From NCBI GenBank assembly GCA_008508345.1, contig QNGE01003764.1:3417-67416 (forward strand): 64,000 nt of DNA, read 5' to 3'. The DNA is from Paragonimus westermani. Its lineage: Eukaryota; Platyhelminthes; Trematoda; Plagiorchiida; Troglotrematidae. The notes below the pieces were generated by a model. The model saw nothing but the letters and a program-made list of their open reading frames with translations. It was not told the origin of the DNA and did no database searches. Of the stretch, positions 47,255 to 57,829 are shown one piece after another; position 1 is the first letter of the stretch, and every line of letters starts with the position of its first letter. The translations under genes and the position numbers were made by a program.

Positions 47255-47590
47255 GATAGTGATTGTCAAACGAGTTATTTTATTCAGTCCTTACATTTGC
47301 AGACTTCGATGGTTAGGCCATGTGCTAAGAATGCCAGCTAGTCGTCTGCCGCACCGAGCATTCTTTGCCGACGCTGCGGCTGAGTGACGCAACGTGCGAG
47401 GTGGACAGATGATGACCTGGCGTAGGGAAATGAGATCGTTCACAAAAGGGTTGGTCATTTTCGATCAGGTTCTTCTCGCCGGATGGGGCCCTTGCAACTC
47501 ACAGAGTCGGTGTCTGGAGACTTTAGGTGAAATCGCAGCTAATTGAGCTCAGCGGCGTGAATGTTGCCGTTGTTTGGTTGTCATCTGTGA
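47255..47590 (+). pseudogene. RTE-like non-LTR retrotransposon, C-terminal fragment
   Basis: The plus strand encodes LRWLGHVLRMPASRLPHRAF, then RGGQMMTWRREM, LAGWGPCNSQS and CLETLGEIAAN, with in-frame stops replacing two Trp codons or their neighbours. This is the C-terminal domain of the same RTE-like family that is cut by the gap at 27.8-28.3 kb. Nothing of the RT catalytic core remains. A GAT-rich tract at 47863-47878 lies about 270 bases past the coding end and may be its 3' tail. Confidence 0.75.
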
Positions 47591-50185
47591 AGTGAGTACA
47601 TGTAATGGCGCGGAGCAGTGTTAGCTGTAAGGAAGTTATATTACTGATGAGGCCTCACTGTCACTTACAGCTCGGTTGTTTGTTTGTGGGTGCAGGTATC
47701 CTGATGTTAGAAGCTTGAATATGGAATTAGCTATTTTTAGTAGTTAGGTCTTCCCCCTATTTTTTTTCTCCTCTTCGTATACAGGGTTCACTTTTCTCTT
47801 CATCGCGTTTTTTGGGCATTTTAGCATCAGCGAGAGCCACAGATGTATTTCTGTTTATGATAATGATGATGATGGTGGTATGCTGTCCTTAATTCTGAAT
47901 TCTTATTTTTACATAAATTTTGTTTTTTTAAATATGAAGGTACCGTGGTGATGAATACTCAGAGCTAAACATTGTGAGCAGTTAGGTGTGACACTTTTTA
48001 TTCTCTGCCGGAGCATTTGCGTTACTCATGTCTGTTTGGTGTCAGGCGTCAGTAAGTAACGCTAATGCAGTGGTGTCTGTGATGATGCTGATGGTTTTTA
48101 TGATAGGTTATTCCAATTTAAAATTTATCTTTCTCTACTTCTATATTTATGGTAGTATAGCGTTATCTCCGAATTTATAGTCTCATCGGTTTGCGTTATC
48201 CTTTGCCGTTGGCAGCTGTTTGATAGGCTAACTCTTATTTGGTTTTCATACACGTATAATATTTATATTCCGTTTCTTACTGCAGTCTACCACATATGTC
48301 TATATGAATAGCAGCAACACTACCTATTTTATGGCCTGAATTTAATGGACGATTTACCACGTGTTTGTGCTGCCTTTCTATGTGCGTTTGTAAGCTTGAT
48401 CATAATCAACTGTTCATTTAAATTGTTTATTATTGTGCTTTTTGTACCAAGTTCGGCATCAGTAAATACATATCTACGTACAACTTTTTGCCCGATGTTC
48501 ATTTTGAAGATACACATATATGTCCATCCCAGACCGTGCTATTAGAACACATAATCCGACTCGTTTGTTAATTTAATGATGAAGTTTGTGTGGTGCTGAG
48601 ACCTATCGTATTCACAGAGTATTCGCACCCCTTAAGCTGTCTTTCGGCTATTGAAATATTTCATTCTGGTTGGACAGATCTATGGAGGACACATCTGTTT
48701 TGCATCCAAGTGTATTTTTTGGATGTCGATTGGTTACTTCGGATATATCTGTGCACAAGACTGACGATTTTTCATTCAATTTCATATCCGGCCACACTTT
48801 GCTGTTGTGTGTTTACACCGATTAACCTAGGGAGTTGATCTATTTGTGTACCGCGAATAGTCTGTTTCATATCAATGGTAGTGCTCACATGTAATTTAAT
48901 GCTGTTGCAATGGACAGCCTATTGGTCCCGAACTTGGATGATATTTTTTTAAGGTTGAATTCAATTGACTGTAGCATTCTACAAACGTTATGTCGGTGCT
49001 GATGAGATTCTTTTCAACCAGACTGACAGACTTCTGAAGTATTCGCACCCAGATTTGACGGTTTCTTAAGAACAAGGGGGTAAGTTCAGCCGCGGCTTGG
49101 TCCAAATACACAGGGTGAGACAAATACCATTCACAGCATCAGTGAAGGGACACTTTACTGGCTGGTGACTAATCACATAAGTCTAAGAACTCACCGCGAA
49201 TGATAGGTGGTCCGAATTGTGGTTAAAACCACTTTCAGAATGCAAAGTTAACCGATCTTGATTTTCATAAGCGATCACAACGCGACCCATGTTGGTTAAA
49301 TGTTAGGATCGGCCTTAAATCGTACTGACCCAGCTGCTGAACTGTGACTACTTTTATCCACCGGTATTTTCATTTTCCAAGTTTTCGATCGTAGATTTCT
49401 TAGCACCTAGTTTACCAGTTCACTGCCACAACAAATTTGTTGACAGGACGGACCGGAGCTTACGGGAAAGGGCAGAGAAACACACCCTTAAATAGTTAAT
49501 GATCGAGATACCACAACAAACAAATTAATGGCTAAGCCGGAACCTGACCTCATCGATGGCTAAACTCGTATTCGATATGAGTCATTTGGTTGACCCATTA
49601 AAATCGTTCACTGTGTTGTTACCTAGTCCAAACTCGAAGCTTTTGACAATTACGGAGGTTACGCTAATTAGACAGTATCGACCGGTTCCCGGTGCATAAA
49701 AGATGTTGATGCATTCAGTATTATTTGTGAGCAGTATGGGATTTTGTTGAGTGTAAATTGAACACTACTTAAAACTGAACGCAGTTGTCGGATTCCCACG
49801 GACTTTTCAACTACCACGTATTTTTGGAAGGGACTGGCTGAAATGCGATCAGTACCGTTACAGTGCAGTTGACCTTGGTTTCGTTAGTATGCGCCACCGC
49901 TAGTTGCTGTCCTCGTTGCCAACGGCTTCTGCATGTACGACTGATGTTAAAAAACGAAGTTTTACTGTCGTGAAATTCGTCTTCTTGTCCTGTTGATGAG
50001 CTCTTGTCAGCAACCTAAAGTAATGCCCGGTAGACCACAGAGATCTCAATCTGTCTCAGAAGACCCAATAGCAGGGTTATCGCTTGAAAATTAGCATATT
50101 GTAACTGTCTCCATGGAGACGACTAAGCAACCTGATCATCACTCGCAGGCGAGAGCGACTGAGAGATCACTTATGACAATTCAGT
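47591..50185. other. No assignable gene; GAT-rich tract
   Basis: GATAATGATGATGATGG at about 47862-47878 may be the tail of the RTE fragment. Frames of 62-82 codons only. Nothing else is recognised. Confidence 0.4.
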
Positions 50186-50400
50186 CGTACCTAATTTGAA
50201 GTTAATGGTTCGGCGGTCAAAACGGTTCTGTCATAAGAGTTTCACCGAAGTACACATTCTGACCTCGGGGCAAGATATGTGCTACTGCTGAGCCCTGATG
50301 AGAGTAAAACTCTAGTCTTCTGCTTCTTTTTTGGGAGAATAGCCAGAAGATCAGGCTGTGTGCAAAAGCAGCAATCAGCTATGGATTACGTTCAAGTTGA
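50186..50400 (+). repeat. tRNA-derived SINE, copy 5
   Basis: It starts CGTACCTAATTTGAAGTTAATGG, like copy 2. The A box (TGGTTCGGCGG) is degraded and the B box region (CATTCTGACCTCGG) is nearly lost. From CAAGATATGTGCTACTGCTGA on it follows the family body: AAAACTCTAGTCTTCTGCTTC, TTTTGGGAGAATAGCCAGAAG, GCAGCAATCA. Confidence 0.6.
50274..50325 (+). ncRNA. Decayed hammerhead-like segment in SINE copy 5
   Basis: CTGCTGAG (for CTGATGAG), GCCCTGATGAG (helix II region), TAAAAC (for CGAAAC), then TCTAGTC with the ACT/AGT helix III and GTC triplet. Together with copies 1 and 3 it supports an ancestral CTACTGATGAG-CTCT-AATGA-GAG-CGAAAC-TC-AGTC order. Its core is broken at two essential positions. Confidence 0.4.
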
Positions 50401-52239
50401 CTCTTTCCAGTCGTATTAGTTTAGGAGTAAATAGCGGAAACCGACTTCTATCTAGGGGTCACAAACAGTTACGGTGAGCAGTACTAGCTGTACAGTTTTT
50501 TCATACGTAGGGCATTATTCGATAGAGGTTGTAAATGCTAACGCCTGCACATTAATCCACAAGGCCTCGATGAGCGTTCAGTTATGCCAAGTTGTTAAGA
50601 CTGTCAAAGAGTGTACCTCATAAGCCAATTCACCTTAACGGACGTGCGCAGTAATCGAGAGCTACGATTCAGCGCATACCGTGGGCAGCCCTGAGAAAGA
50701 AAGATTGTAAACAAGACAAATTGTGTGATCGAGTAATTGATCCCTATGCATGTGAATCCCATTGAGGACAAACAAATTTACCGGGCTATCGAAAATCAGA
50801 AACTCGCTGGAAGCGGATTTCGGCAGAAACAAACCAGATTATGGCTATATAACGTATCTCTTTAGAAGATCACTGCACAGTTAGTGTAGAGGCAACTCGA
50901 ACTCTTTCATTGCTCTTGCTACTGGACTGCGCGAAACAGTTTTAAACCTCAGTTCATCCTCCGAAGTTACAACCACTTTTAAGTGATCGGTGGGAATGGA
51001 GAGAAGCCTCACTGATTGTTCGCTACCCACTAGTATGATCTCGAAACATTGCGATCAAACAGTTCGCTGCTTTCATACGATGTCGATTTGTTTACCGAGT
51101 CTCGAAGGCGTTTGGGTGGCTTTCGATTTCCAGGATGGTTCTCTTTTGCAGATGCTGCTCAGTAACGGAGGACGCAACTATGCGGAAAAAATTTTCGCTT
51201 GGCGGGACGTCTTTGATCACATGGAAATACTACAGGGTTTACTGAATTTAGCAAACTTTTGGTATATGCCTTATGATGTTCGTTGCAGACTGACCTGTTT
51301 CAACTTCATGACGGACAAACAGCATGCGTCATTTTGAGTTCATTCAGAACTTTTGGAGACATGCAAAACAGGGACTGCTTTTGACGACACACTTCAGTAG
51401 CGACAGTCTACATAATCCAAGTTTTCGACGGCACTGGTAAAGAAGGTAGCGTGGAGGACAACAGCAACTTTCCTGTGCCCAGTTTCATTGGACAGCTTAA
51501 TACGAGACGACAGAAACGCGGCTATTATCCACGGTTTACAGTTCAAAGTGTCGTAAATTTTAACCACTTAAATAATCTAATAGTAGACGAGAGTAAATTG
51601 ATGTTTAACTGGCCTCCGGTAGACTAGGATTTATTTATTGTTTCTACAAACTGTATTAATAAATTAAATCGTCCGAGCTGCACCGTCGCGTGGTGGAGGT
51701 TGATGAGTAACCATTGGCAAATATTCAAGAACTCTACAGTCAGGAACCTTCTTCGTACGCGCGACTAAAATTTTTAGTTCGTATAGTTATCACGACACAA
51801 AACAGAGACGCCAGGACCCGAAAAAGATGTCCCTAAGTTCTTTGACGACATGGGATTAGAATGTTGGACAAGCGTTTTGCGTCATATTTGACCAGAGCTG
51901 CGTTGTGCCGTTAGTTTCGAAGTAACCACACTCGAGACTGAAAAGTTGCTAAAATGTTATGTGTGTTGTTTTGTTTGATTTATCCGAGGATAGTGTAAGT
52001 CTTTCCGCTTATGAGTGCGTGCAAAATACTGAACCTCGTAGTGACCAGCCAATGCGTTGCGTACTCTAATGATCACGGTTACAAACCTGGAATTCGGCCG
52101 CTCTGTTCTGAATGCATAATCGTATATAGGTCTGGTATAGGGGTCTGATCTGAAATCGGCGCCACCTTCTTTAGTCTTAGAACTAATTGCACCCACCGAA
52201 TGCTTGCAACATCTTAACGATTCTTTTATTATTCAAACT
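50401..52239. other. No assigned gene; one 115-codon frame
   Basis: The frame at 50990-51337 (plus) has a balanced composition with several aromatic residues (GVWVAFDFQDGSLLQMLL, LANFWYMPYDVRCRLTCFNF). It could be an exon or old transposon sequence. I recognise no family. No splice sites were chosen. The rest holds nothing recognised. Confidence 0.35.
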
Positions 52240-52615
52240 GTAGTGGACAAATGACTATAAGCTCAACCCTCACCCACTAACTTGAAGAGCAGTCGGAATG
52301 TAGTCTCGACGGGTGTCGAACTAAAAAACGCGGTGAAGGATGAAAACAGACCGCATGTTGTCAGTAATATTTGGAAATGTGATAAATACTCAACTGCGAC
52401 CTAGTCTGCGACCAACGACAGCAATCAAGAGACGAAAGAGAGAGAGAGCGCGGGATGGGTTCCAGCTTATCTGTCGACACTCAAAGCCGCGTCAACTGAA
52501 GTGTGCAGAACCTTCGAGCACACTAAATAACCTTGAGAAAATAGCCCCGCAACTACTTGAAGTCGTTTTCTACCTCGCGTCTCCGTAACTTTCATCTATT
52601 GGTAGACCAATTAAG
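52240..52615 (+). repeat. Direct repeat pair, copy 1 (possible solo LTR)
   Basis: It aligns with 56757-57110 on the same strand: TGTAGTGGACAAATG against TGTAGTGAACAAGTG, then TCGAACTAAAA, CCAGTAAT-like, ACCTAGTCTG, CGACGGCAGCAA-like, AGCGCG, GTTCCAGC and CACTCAAA.GCG. Length (about 370 bases) and the TG start would fit a solo LTR, but the CA end and target duplication are not identified. Confidence 0.55.
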
Positions 52616-53089
52616 AATAAATTGGATCAAACTGAACAAAAATTGGAGGGGCATGTCAGAAAACGTTGTGCAGGATGGAGGATTACAGTTCGAAAGTGTA
52701 ACACCACTGAATTACATTTACATAGGCTTATAAGATGCGACATCCGTCCCTTGCCCAACAAAATGGTTGAAATGAAAAGTACCAACCGTGAATAGACCAA
52801 ATTGGGTGTGGTCATGTCACAGTAAACCTGCTTGCATGAGGGTGTCGAGGTCGGAGTCGTCAAAATGGGAAATTTCACGTGTTATCCTTTAGGTCGTCTC
52901 ATGTGTTACGGAAGGCGTATTGGAGACGTTGTTACCTTTGTTAGTGACTCATGTTGTGCAACCGTGCACGTTTTGTTCACTTATTCGAGTGGTTTGATTG
53001 CTGAGTAAAAACCCGAATTCCTAACTTGTTCTCGTTCGGCTGTGGCGTGTAACCTTCAATTATCTCCCAGCCGCCTTGCCAGTGAGGTA
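52616..53089. other. No assignable gene
   Basis: An 83-codon minus frame (52627-52878) lacks motifs. The non-LTR element that follows may begin here in unreadable form. Confidence 0.35.
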
Positions 53090-54540
53090 GAAACGTTTGT
53101 CAACGGTTTTTCACTCTGTTTTGGATGTTCTCGACACGTCCTTATGTATTGTTTGTAGTGGCTCCAATCGATTTGATGTCACTTTTCTGACTATCCTCAG
53201 CCCGCACAACACTATGACATTCCCTACACGTTTTGGCGCATATCTTGATTTATCCTTCCCTAACAAACCGCAATTGTTCAAAGTTCACAGGCAGGTCTTA
53301 TTTGGTACACCTGATCACTCTTTTGTGAAACACTCTTTCATGGTTTAAAGTGAGACACGCCACAGGCTCTTTACTCGTTGTGGGGACCGCAGAACCAGGG
53401 GTTGCCAATCTCCTTCTGACATCTACACTAGGCTCAGAAAAACGATATCTTCATGAATTCAGCTTGTTTGTTCGTAATAATTCGTCTATTTATTGTGATT
53501 GGTTGAAGAGCCACCTAAAATTGTCTCGTACTTGTTGCCCTTTGGAAGCAGCTCCGATTCGTACAAACAGATTTTCCTCCTCGTGCCTCAAAAGATTCTA
53601 AAGGAAAAAGATGTTTATAAACCACTATATCATCTATCTGTCAATTGCATTTCAAAGTGTGTCAGATGTGAATTAAGTCGTTTAAATTTTGTATGCACCA
53701 AAACACTATTGAGCAAAAAGTGCCGGGAGATCTGGCAATTCATGAAAAAGCTGAGTAGACTGAACACACCTGCCAAGAAGCTGGTTGTTGACGCAGAAGA
53801 GCTGAAACATAAGTTCAACAGGACAACCAGTAAACCCAAGCTTCAAGAGTTTTGCTTTCTACTGTTTCTTCAGCTGAAATCGAGAGCTCAACTACCTTGA
53901 AAAAATTAATCCAATCGAAATCAGATAAAACAAGCGGTCCTGACGGCCTAGCATTGATTGCTTATAGAGTGTACGGAATTTCTATGACAGCTAATGATTG
54001 AGTTATTTATTTAGTGTTTCGAACAGTGCAAAATTATTGGCGTTTGGATAACGGCGTGCACACCACCAATCCTTGGGAATGGAATGGCTAAATTTCTTCT
54101 GACCTCGTGCACGTCTGCGATACCGGAAATTTTTGAAAAACTCATTTTTGCGCAGATGAACGATCAAGCGAACATCATGGGTCGCAGTCGGTTATCTTAT
54201 CTTCGCTCGCACTCAACCTTGAGTGCACTCGCTTGGCTAGTCATTCCATTCTGTCATTGCTTGGTGGAACATCAAGAGCCGTTTGCATGGTTCCTCGACT
54301 ACGACATTGCTGTTGGAAGCGTTGACAGACAGACGTCACTCCAAGTTCTCAGGCGATCAGGAATGCAAATTAAAATCCTCCAGCTTTTGGGTGGTTACTT
54401 TGCAAACCGGAGTGATCATACTCAATTCGGTGGTCAAGCCTCATCATCACTCATTATTGGCTATGGTGTTCTACCGGGCGCAATTCTGTCCTCTTCTTGT
54501 CCTAACTTTACAGTGCATCAGTGGCAGTAGACAATCAATT
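53090..54540 (+). pseudogene. Jockey/CR1-like non-LTR retrotransposon, degenerate (EN end to RT middle)
   Basis: EN C-terminal motifs appear first: PTRFGAYLDLSF and TPDHSFV (for …SDH.xV, about 53227-53325). A linker follows with KKCREIWQFMKKLSRLNTPAK, then KTSGPDGLALIAY (near 53940). RT blocks: IPEIFEKLIFAQMNDQANIM, the SRLSYLRSHSTLSAL line (for QHGFR..HST), WFLDYDIAVGSVD (motif A, both Asp kept but KAF changed), LRRSGMQIKILQLL, GVLPGAILSS (for GVPQGSILGP). The FADD box is not found; coding stops at about 54530, just before the 3' end of PLE copy D. Several frameshifts. It is inactive. Confidence 0.75.
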
Positions 54541-54583
54541 CTTTCAATACTGTGAATATGCCCGGTTTAGTCATGAGAAGAAA

Positions 54584-54629
54584 TGCGTAGCAAACAAGCT
54601 CGTTTTCGGTGTTTCATCATCAGGCTAAA
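54584..54629 (-). ncRNA. Hammerhead-like motif in the 3' UTR of PLE copy D
   Basis: On the minus strand: TAGC, CTGATGA, a 9-base spacer, GAAAAC, GAGCTT, GTTT, GCTA. All core boxes (CUGAUGA, GAAA) are intact. Helix I is TAGC/GCTA, helix III AAC/GTT, and cleavage is expected after GTTT. Helix II is very weak: at most one G-C pair in TGAAACACC, after an extra U. Minimal hammerheads are known from PLEs, often working as dimers. Whether this one cleaves cannot be read from the sequence. Confidence 0.5.
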
Positions 54630-54789
54630 TACAACAAATTTATATGGGTTAGATGGGGGTGGTAGATAACATATCACTAAAGCGAAAGATATCAGTCAAC
54701 AGTTTTTTTTATCTGGTTTGAGTCATGAGACTTGGTTACGCAACATTGGCCACGTGAGTTGTACGAAGTCTGCGAGCGATGCGTCATAT

Positions 54790-56241
54790 CTACGCAGTCA
54801 TTCTATCCTGGGTTTGCGTACACGGCCATGAAAGATTCAACTTTTTGATTAGTCGTTTTTGAGCGCACAATGGTGGTGAGTATAGACGAATTGCGATGGC
54901 CTCTGCAATTGAAAGTATACGATCTTTGACCTGTTTTGATTGTATCCCACATATTCGGTAGATTGGCCTGAACAATTCGGTCTGATTGATCAGATGATTT
55001 GACTCGATCAAATGCGTGGCGACCGCAGACGAACAGGGCCTCGTCGATCCTCGCGTCAACCACACCGGTTGGTGCTCCCGAATGCGTTCGGATAATCGCC
55101 GTGTTGTGCGGCCTATGTAGCTTGTTCCACAGGAACAAACGAAACGGTAAACACAAAAAGAGGCGGCATGAACAGGCAATATATCTTTCAACTGGGAGCG
55201 CAATACTGGTGTGGAGACAAACTGAACGCGTAGTTGAGCTGCGAAAAACGCCTTATTGATTGCTACACTAAGCTTCTTGGTTACGGTTTCAGCGACACCA
55301 TCACCCTTGAAGGGCAAGGAAATATAAACAGACTTTTTGTCTGCAGTTTGTGGTTTATCTATCTTAGCGCTTGTTAACATATTTTTATGAATAAATTGCT
55401 CCGGATAGCCATTTTCAACGAGTGTATTAAATATAAACTGTCTTTCCTCTTCGATGCTGTCGCTCGAACATATTTTCGTGGCCCTATCTATCAGACATCG
55501 AATTAGGTTTTTCTTTTGTTTTAGTGGTACAAAACTGTTGAAGTTTGTATACTGACCCGTCCAGGTTGCCTTACGATACACCTTCCGTTGTATCGTGCCA
55601 TCCTCGCGACGGGACATGAACACGTCTAGGAACGCTATACCTGCGGATGATTCGGGTTCTAGGGTGAAACGAAGATTCTTATGCACAGAGTTGAAATTAG
55701 TCAGTACCTCACTAAGGCTTTTGGATTCATCTGCCACACAGATGATATCGTCTACATAACGCTTGTAAAGGGTGACCGATTTTACTTGATCTGTTAATGA
55801 GCTACACTCTAACTTTGCCATAAAGATATCAGCCAACAATGGGTCTAGTGGCGACCCAATTGCTACTCCGTCCTTTTGACGGTATAACTTTCCAGAGAAC
55901 TTAAACTGAACGTTGTGTGTGCAGCGATATAGTAACTGCTTTAATTCTTCTACTGGTATTCCCACATTGCTGTTATTACTTTCAATATACTGTCCGAGAA
56001 ACTCAATCGTTTCATTGAGTGGGATATTAGTGAAGAGAGATGTGACGTCAAGTGAGAATAAACGCTCGCCTAGTACGTTCAGCTGCTTTAATGTTTCAAC
56101 AAATTTGAAGGTATCTCTCAAGCTGTAAATGGCTAGTTTTTTCCTAACTGGCTCTAATAGCGTGGTAAGCCATTTTGCCATTGCGTGGTACGGAGAATTG
56201 TAGGCAACTATGCATGTGATGTGGCGTAGAGTAACAAGCAT
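54790..56241 (-). CDS. Penelope-like reverse transcriptase with GIY-YIG endonuclease (N-terminally truncated)
   Basis: This is the longest and best preserved frame in the window, 483 codons. RT palm: VAYNSPYHAMAKWL (12-25), motif A SLDVTSLFTNIPL (63-75), motif B QKDGVAIGSPLDPLLADI (122-139), catalytic YVDD (162-165), then SSAGIAFLDVFMSR (198-211). The thumb region includes RKATWTGQY (223-231). GIY-YIG nuclease: VYRFVCSCGTSYIGRTTRR (364-382), Arg in SERIREH, the H410/H416 pair in ATH…SNH, and catalytic Glu at about 447 in IAEAIAIRLYSP. PLEs copy RNA at a nicked target; the nuclease makes the nick. The first ATG is probably fortuitous, because PLE proteins normally start several hundred residues earlier. 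The domains look intact, but the N-terminal domain is missing, so autonomous activity is unlikely. Confidence 0.9.
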   Translation of the reverse strand: MLVTLRHITCIVAYNSPYHAMAKWLTTLLEPVRKKLAIYSLRDTFKFVETLKQLNVLGERLFSLDVTSLFTNIPLNETIEFLGQYIESNNSNVGIPVEELKQLLYRCTHNVQFKFSGKLYRQKDGVAIGSPLDPLLADIFMAKLECSSLTDQVKSVTLYKRYVDDIICVADESKSLSEVLTNFNSVHKNLRFTLEPESSAGIAFLDVFMSRREDGTIQRKVYRKATWTGQYTNFNSFVPLKQKKNLIRCLIDRATKICSSDSIEEERQFIFNTLVENGYPEQFIHKNMLTSAKIDKPQTADKKSVYISLPFKGDGVAETVTKKLSVAINKAFFAAQLRVQFVSTPVLRSQLKDILPVHAASFCVYRFVCSCGTSYIGRTTRRLSERIREHQPVWLTRGSTRPCSSAVATHLIESNHLINQTELFRPIYRICGIQSKQVKDRILSIAEAIAIRLYSPPLCAQKRLIKKLNLSWPCTQTQDRMTA

Positions 56242-56426
56242 CCAACTGGGTTCTCTTCTGCCTCCGTCCTGGACAATTTATGAAAGCTAACGAGTTGGTC
56301 TGAGTTTCGCAGTTCTTCACTCAACACATCCAAGCATGTTGACACAGTTTTCGCTGATGGAGGGGAATCAATATGAGAACCTCTCCAACGCCTGTTCCAT
56401 TCTTTGTAGGAATAATGACCGTCCAC

Positions 56427-56756
56427 CTCACTTGTTTTCTGTGAAATGTCTGAGGATTACTTAGGGTAAAATCATCACATGGTCATTTCATGTTATTTGT
56501 GTTTTCACCAAGCTCTGGAGGCATTCTATGTCGAACACCTAACTTCACCGATGTGGCGTTTCAAGTTCCAAACAGCCATCTGGGCGCGAAAAGAGACTTC
56601 AACTTTGTCATGTAATAGTAGAATACATATTTCAGGGCAAATTCATACATGTTATCGAGTGTAGTATTCGTGTTGCAATAGGAAAATCGGCTATACCTAA
56701 AGATCACTCGCATTTGCATTTTTGTTAATAGAAAGTTTCGGCACTTTGATCGATAA
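56427..56756. other. No assignable gene
   Basis: A 61-codon plus frame without motifs. The 5' limit of PLE copy D lies near the start of this stretch. Confidence 0.4.
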
Positions 56757-57110
56757 AAGTGTAGTGAACAAGTGGGTATGCGCCCGACCCTCGTTCATCA
56801 ACAATTTAAAAAACATTTCCTGAAGAACAGTCGAAAAGTATGTTCAACATGCATCGAACTAAAAGGACGCAGTTGGGTTTAAAAACAAAACGTATATTTC
56901 CAGTAATGTTCGGGAACGTGAAAAGCAGTTAGCTCCAACCTAGTCTGGAGCGAACGGCAGCAACCAAGGGAAGAAAGAAAGGAAGCGCGAGGTAGGCTCC
57001 AGCCCACTCGGCGGCACTCAAAAGCGCGCCAACCCAGAAGTGCGTAGAAACATCCAGCAACCCTCGAAAAGATCCGGAGTAAACGACCTCGAAGAGTTGA
57101 ATAATAAAAG
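56757..57110 (+). repeat. Direct repeat pair, copy 2 (possible solo LTR)
   Basis: Aligns with 52240-52615 over its length; best blocks are at 56850-57030. The copies sit about 4.1 kb apart in the same direction around a non-LTR element and a PLE on opposite strands. The enclosed DNA is therefore not one LTR element's interior. Confidence 0.55.
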
Positions 57111-57829
57111 GGTCATTAGCAAAAGAGCAAGAATTTACCGTGTGCAATTAGTTGCACGGCTTAAGAAAGCGAAAGTGAGTTCGTATCAGGTCTTTTATAG
57201 CGAACGTGCACAAAATCGTGTGTACAGAACAGATCAGCAAGAAAACACGGCCGCGGCTGGAGTCCCTAAAGCAGACACACGATCGCTCGTCACTATAAAA
57301 ACATCACGTTGGTCTTCGTGAACAAGTTCGCCTAAAGAATCTGCTCTCGTTGGAATTTTTATGGTGGAATGCGTATCTTTCATCGTGCAAAAACGCTCAA
57401 CTTCGGGTGGTTTGAGAAGTATACATGAATTTGTAATTCCCGACCACATTCTGCTTGCATAGTGTTTCATACTAGATATCAAAGCAAATTCCAGTGAAAG
57501 AGATGCCACCACGCTTGTGGGTTGGTTATCTATCTGAATTATATTCTCAGTCTGTTTCCTTTTCAGTATTCCAGACAGAAACAGGTCAGCGAAATGTCAT
57601 ACTCAAAAACGACTGCACCTGAGCTCATCACGCGGATGTTTCTCTCCACGGTCCATATGGGACGGCGTAAAAATAGTAATATGTCTCATCCTACTATCGA
57701 TATCCTGCATACTACCTAGATTACTGCCTTCCGACTGTTCGGGTGTGGCTTGTTGTTTGTATGCAGCTCCTTGTTCATCATACCGTAATAACACTCTTCC
57801 AGCACTTTCTATCGTGGAGCCAAACCTTT
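57111..57829. other. No assignable gene
   Basis: Frames of 65-92 codons, some Lys/Arg-rich, without motifs. A leader or first reading frame of the following non-LTR element could be here but is not recognisable. Confidence 0.35.

Larger units (their letters stand above)
54577..56426 (-). mobile_element. Penelope-like element copy D (whole unit)
   Basis: The 3' end (…GCATTTCTTC) is fixed by comparison with copy B, which ends at the same base. The unit contains the 483-codon frame (56241-54790), a 213-base 3' UTR and a hammerhead-like motif. Upstream of 56241 the phase changes; 56426-56208 still reads like degraded PLE sequence before the PIVAYNSPYH block. The N-terminal domain is not found, so the copy is probably 5'-truncated. 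No target-site duplication was found. Confidence 0.8.

Noticed and set aside
52240..57110. One complete LTR retrotransposon bounded by the direct repeats
   Set aside because: The interior holds a non-LTR element and an oppositely oriented PLE, with no gag, integrase or primer-binding site.
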